Part shown: positions 6,499-7,171 of the stretch, piece after piece | How the letters are laid out: every line of letters begins with the position of its first letter | How positions within the stretch are numbered: position 1 is the first letter of the stretch | NCBI GenBank assembly: GCA_947624855.1 | Contig: CANQMC010000064.1 | Span: forward strand, 1-7,171 | Length of the DNA: 7,171 bases | Direction: 5' to 3' | From: an uncultured Bacilli bacterium | GTDB taxonomy: Bacteria > Bacillota_I > Bacilli_A > RF39 > UBA660 | Translations under genes and position numbers: made by a program | The notes under the pieces: model-generated | Database searches by the model: none | Told to the model about the DNA's origin: nothing | The model's input: only the letters and a program-made list of their open reading frames with translations

Positions 6499-6547
6499 TT
6501 TTATATTTTTTATTTAATCTTTTCGGATTTTCCTGTTTCTATATTAA

Positions 6548-7171
6548 TTAAAACTCTTCACTTAATAGAAAATTAATTAAATTTAGATGAATAATCCCAT
6601 CACGAGATAAATCTATTTTATCAAGAGAAATAACATATTTTGGATAATTATCTTCAATAGACTTATATGCTCCAAACTCTCTTTCAATGGTATTATCATT
6701 ACCTGCCATTTCATAAGTTACTTGAATATATTTAATATTTCCATCTTTCTTTGCTATAAAATCCACTTCACCATTTTTAGTCTTACCTATATATACTTCA
6801 TAGTTTCTATTTATCAATTCATTATAAACAATATTTTCTAAAACAACATAACTTTTAAATTCGGGATTATTATTTTTAATTTGAGCAATTCCTAAATCAG
6901 TTGCATAATACTTGTTCAATGTTTTTAATACACTTTTACCAGCGATATCATATCTATATACCTTTTTAAGTATTAATGCCTTACACAAAGCATCTATATA
7001 ATTATAAAGTGTTTCATTAGATATTTTCTTATTTTCTTTATCTAAATATTTTATTATATTATCAGCAGAAAATTCACGTCCAGCGGTTTCAATCAAATAT
7101 TGTAAAATCATATCAAAAAGAATAGTATCTTTTAAATTTAATCTTTTTACAACATCTCTTAAAATAATAGA
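6548..7171 (-). CDS. AAA/DUF4143-family ATPase, C-terminal part (5' end outside window)
   Basis: The frame is open through the right edge. The ATG at 7109-7111 is internal, because 20 in-frame codons upstream (SIILRDVVKRLNLKDTILFD) continue the family sequence. The visible 207 residues hold a winged-helix-like segment (ILQYLIETAGREFSADNI, ISNETLYNYIDAL), the KVYRYDIAGKSVLKTLNKYY linker, and the DUF4143 nuclease-like domain with ILENIVYNELINRNYEVYIG-type sequence, GEVDFIAKKDGNIKYIQV and EREFGAYKSIEDNYPKYV. The N-terminal P-loop ATPase lies beyond the window. These proteins are common, often horizontally transferred, and mostly of unknown role. The C terminus (LLSEEF) is complete. It runs in the same direction as the TIR gene but is separated from it by the BRO/DinD-like remnant. 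Confidence 0.85.
   Translation of the reverse strand, partial: SIILRDVVKRLNLKDTILFDMILQYLIETAGREFSADNIIKYLDKENKKISNETLYNYIDALCKALILKKVYRYDIAGKSVLKTLNKYYATDLGIAQIKNNNPEFKSYVVLENIVYNELINRNYEVYIGKTKNGEVDFIAKKDGNIKYIQVTYEMAGNDNTIEREFGAYKSIEDNYPKYVISLDKIDLSRDGIIHLNLINFLLSEEF

Overview
The window is AT-rich, uses the standard bacterial code, and has strong AGGAGG-type ribosome binding sites. A spore-cortex hydrolase of the CwlJ type, an oxygen-sensitive class III ribonucleotide reductase and a LysM amidase fragment together suggest an anaerobic, probably spore-forming, low-GC Firmicute (gut Bacilli or Clostridia). The species cannot be told from the sequence.

Layout: a broken tRNA-Trp remnant (about 91-143, minus) is followed by a cwlJ-like gene (222-644, plus). 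This gene converges on a three-gene minus-strand operon, nrdD-nrdG-dut (3797 down to 665), and a hairpin terminator lies between their ends. A Crp/Fnr-family regulator (3909-4538, plus) is divergent from nrdD. The 111-base gap between them holds a perfect 14-base palindrome, GTTGCAATTGCAAC. Its geometry suits activation of nrdD and repression of the regulator's own promoter. The regulator converges on a truncated amidase carrying four LysM repeats (4544-5509, minus).

From 5510 to the right edge the character changes to accessory DNA: an intact TIR-domain gene (5510-6274, minus), the C-terminal remnant of a BRO/DinD-like gene (6364-6498, minus), and the C-terminal part of an AAA/DUF4143 ATPase that runs off the edge (6548-7171, minus). 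The amidase breaks exactly at the stop codon of the TIR gene, so an accessory segment appears to have entered or replaced the amidase's 5' part.

How the genes fit together: NrdG installs the glycyl radical on NrdD, which reduces ribonucleoside triphosphates without oxygen. Class III enzymes make dUTP directly from UTP, and dUTPase in the same transcript removes it and supplies dUMP for thymidylate. The adjacent Crp/Fnr-type protein is the likely switch. The TIR protein looks like an orphan NADase-type defence or stress effector. No partner gene is visible in the window.
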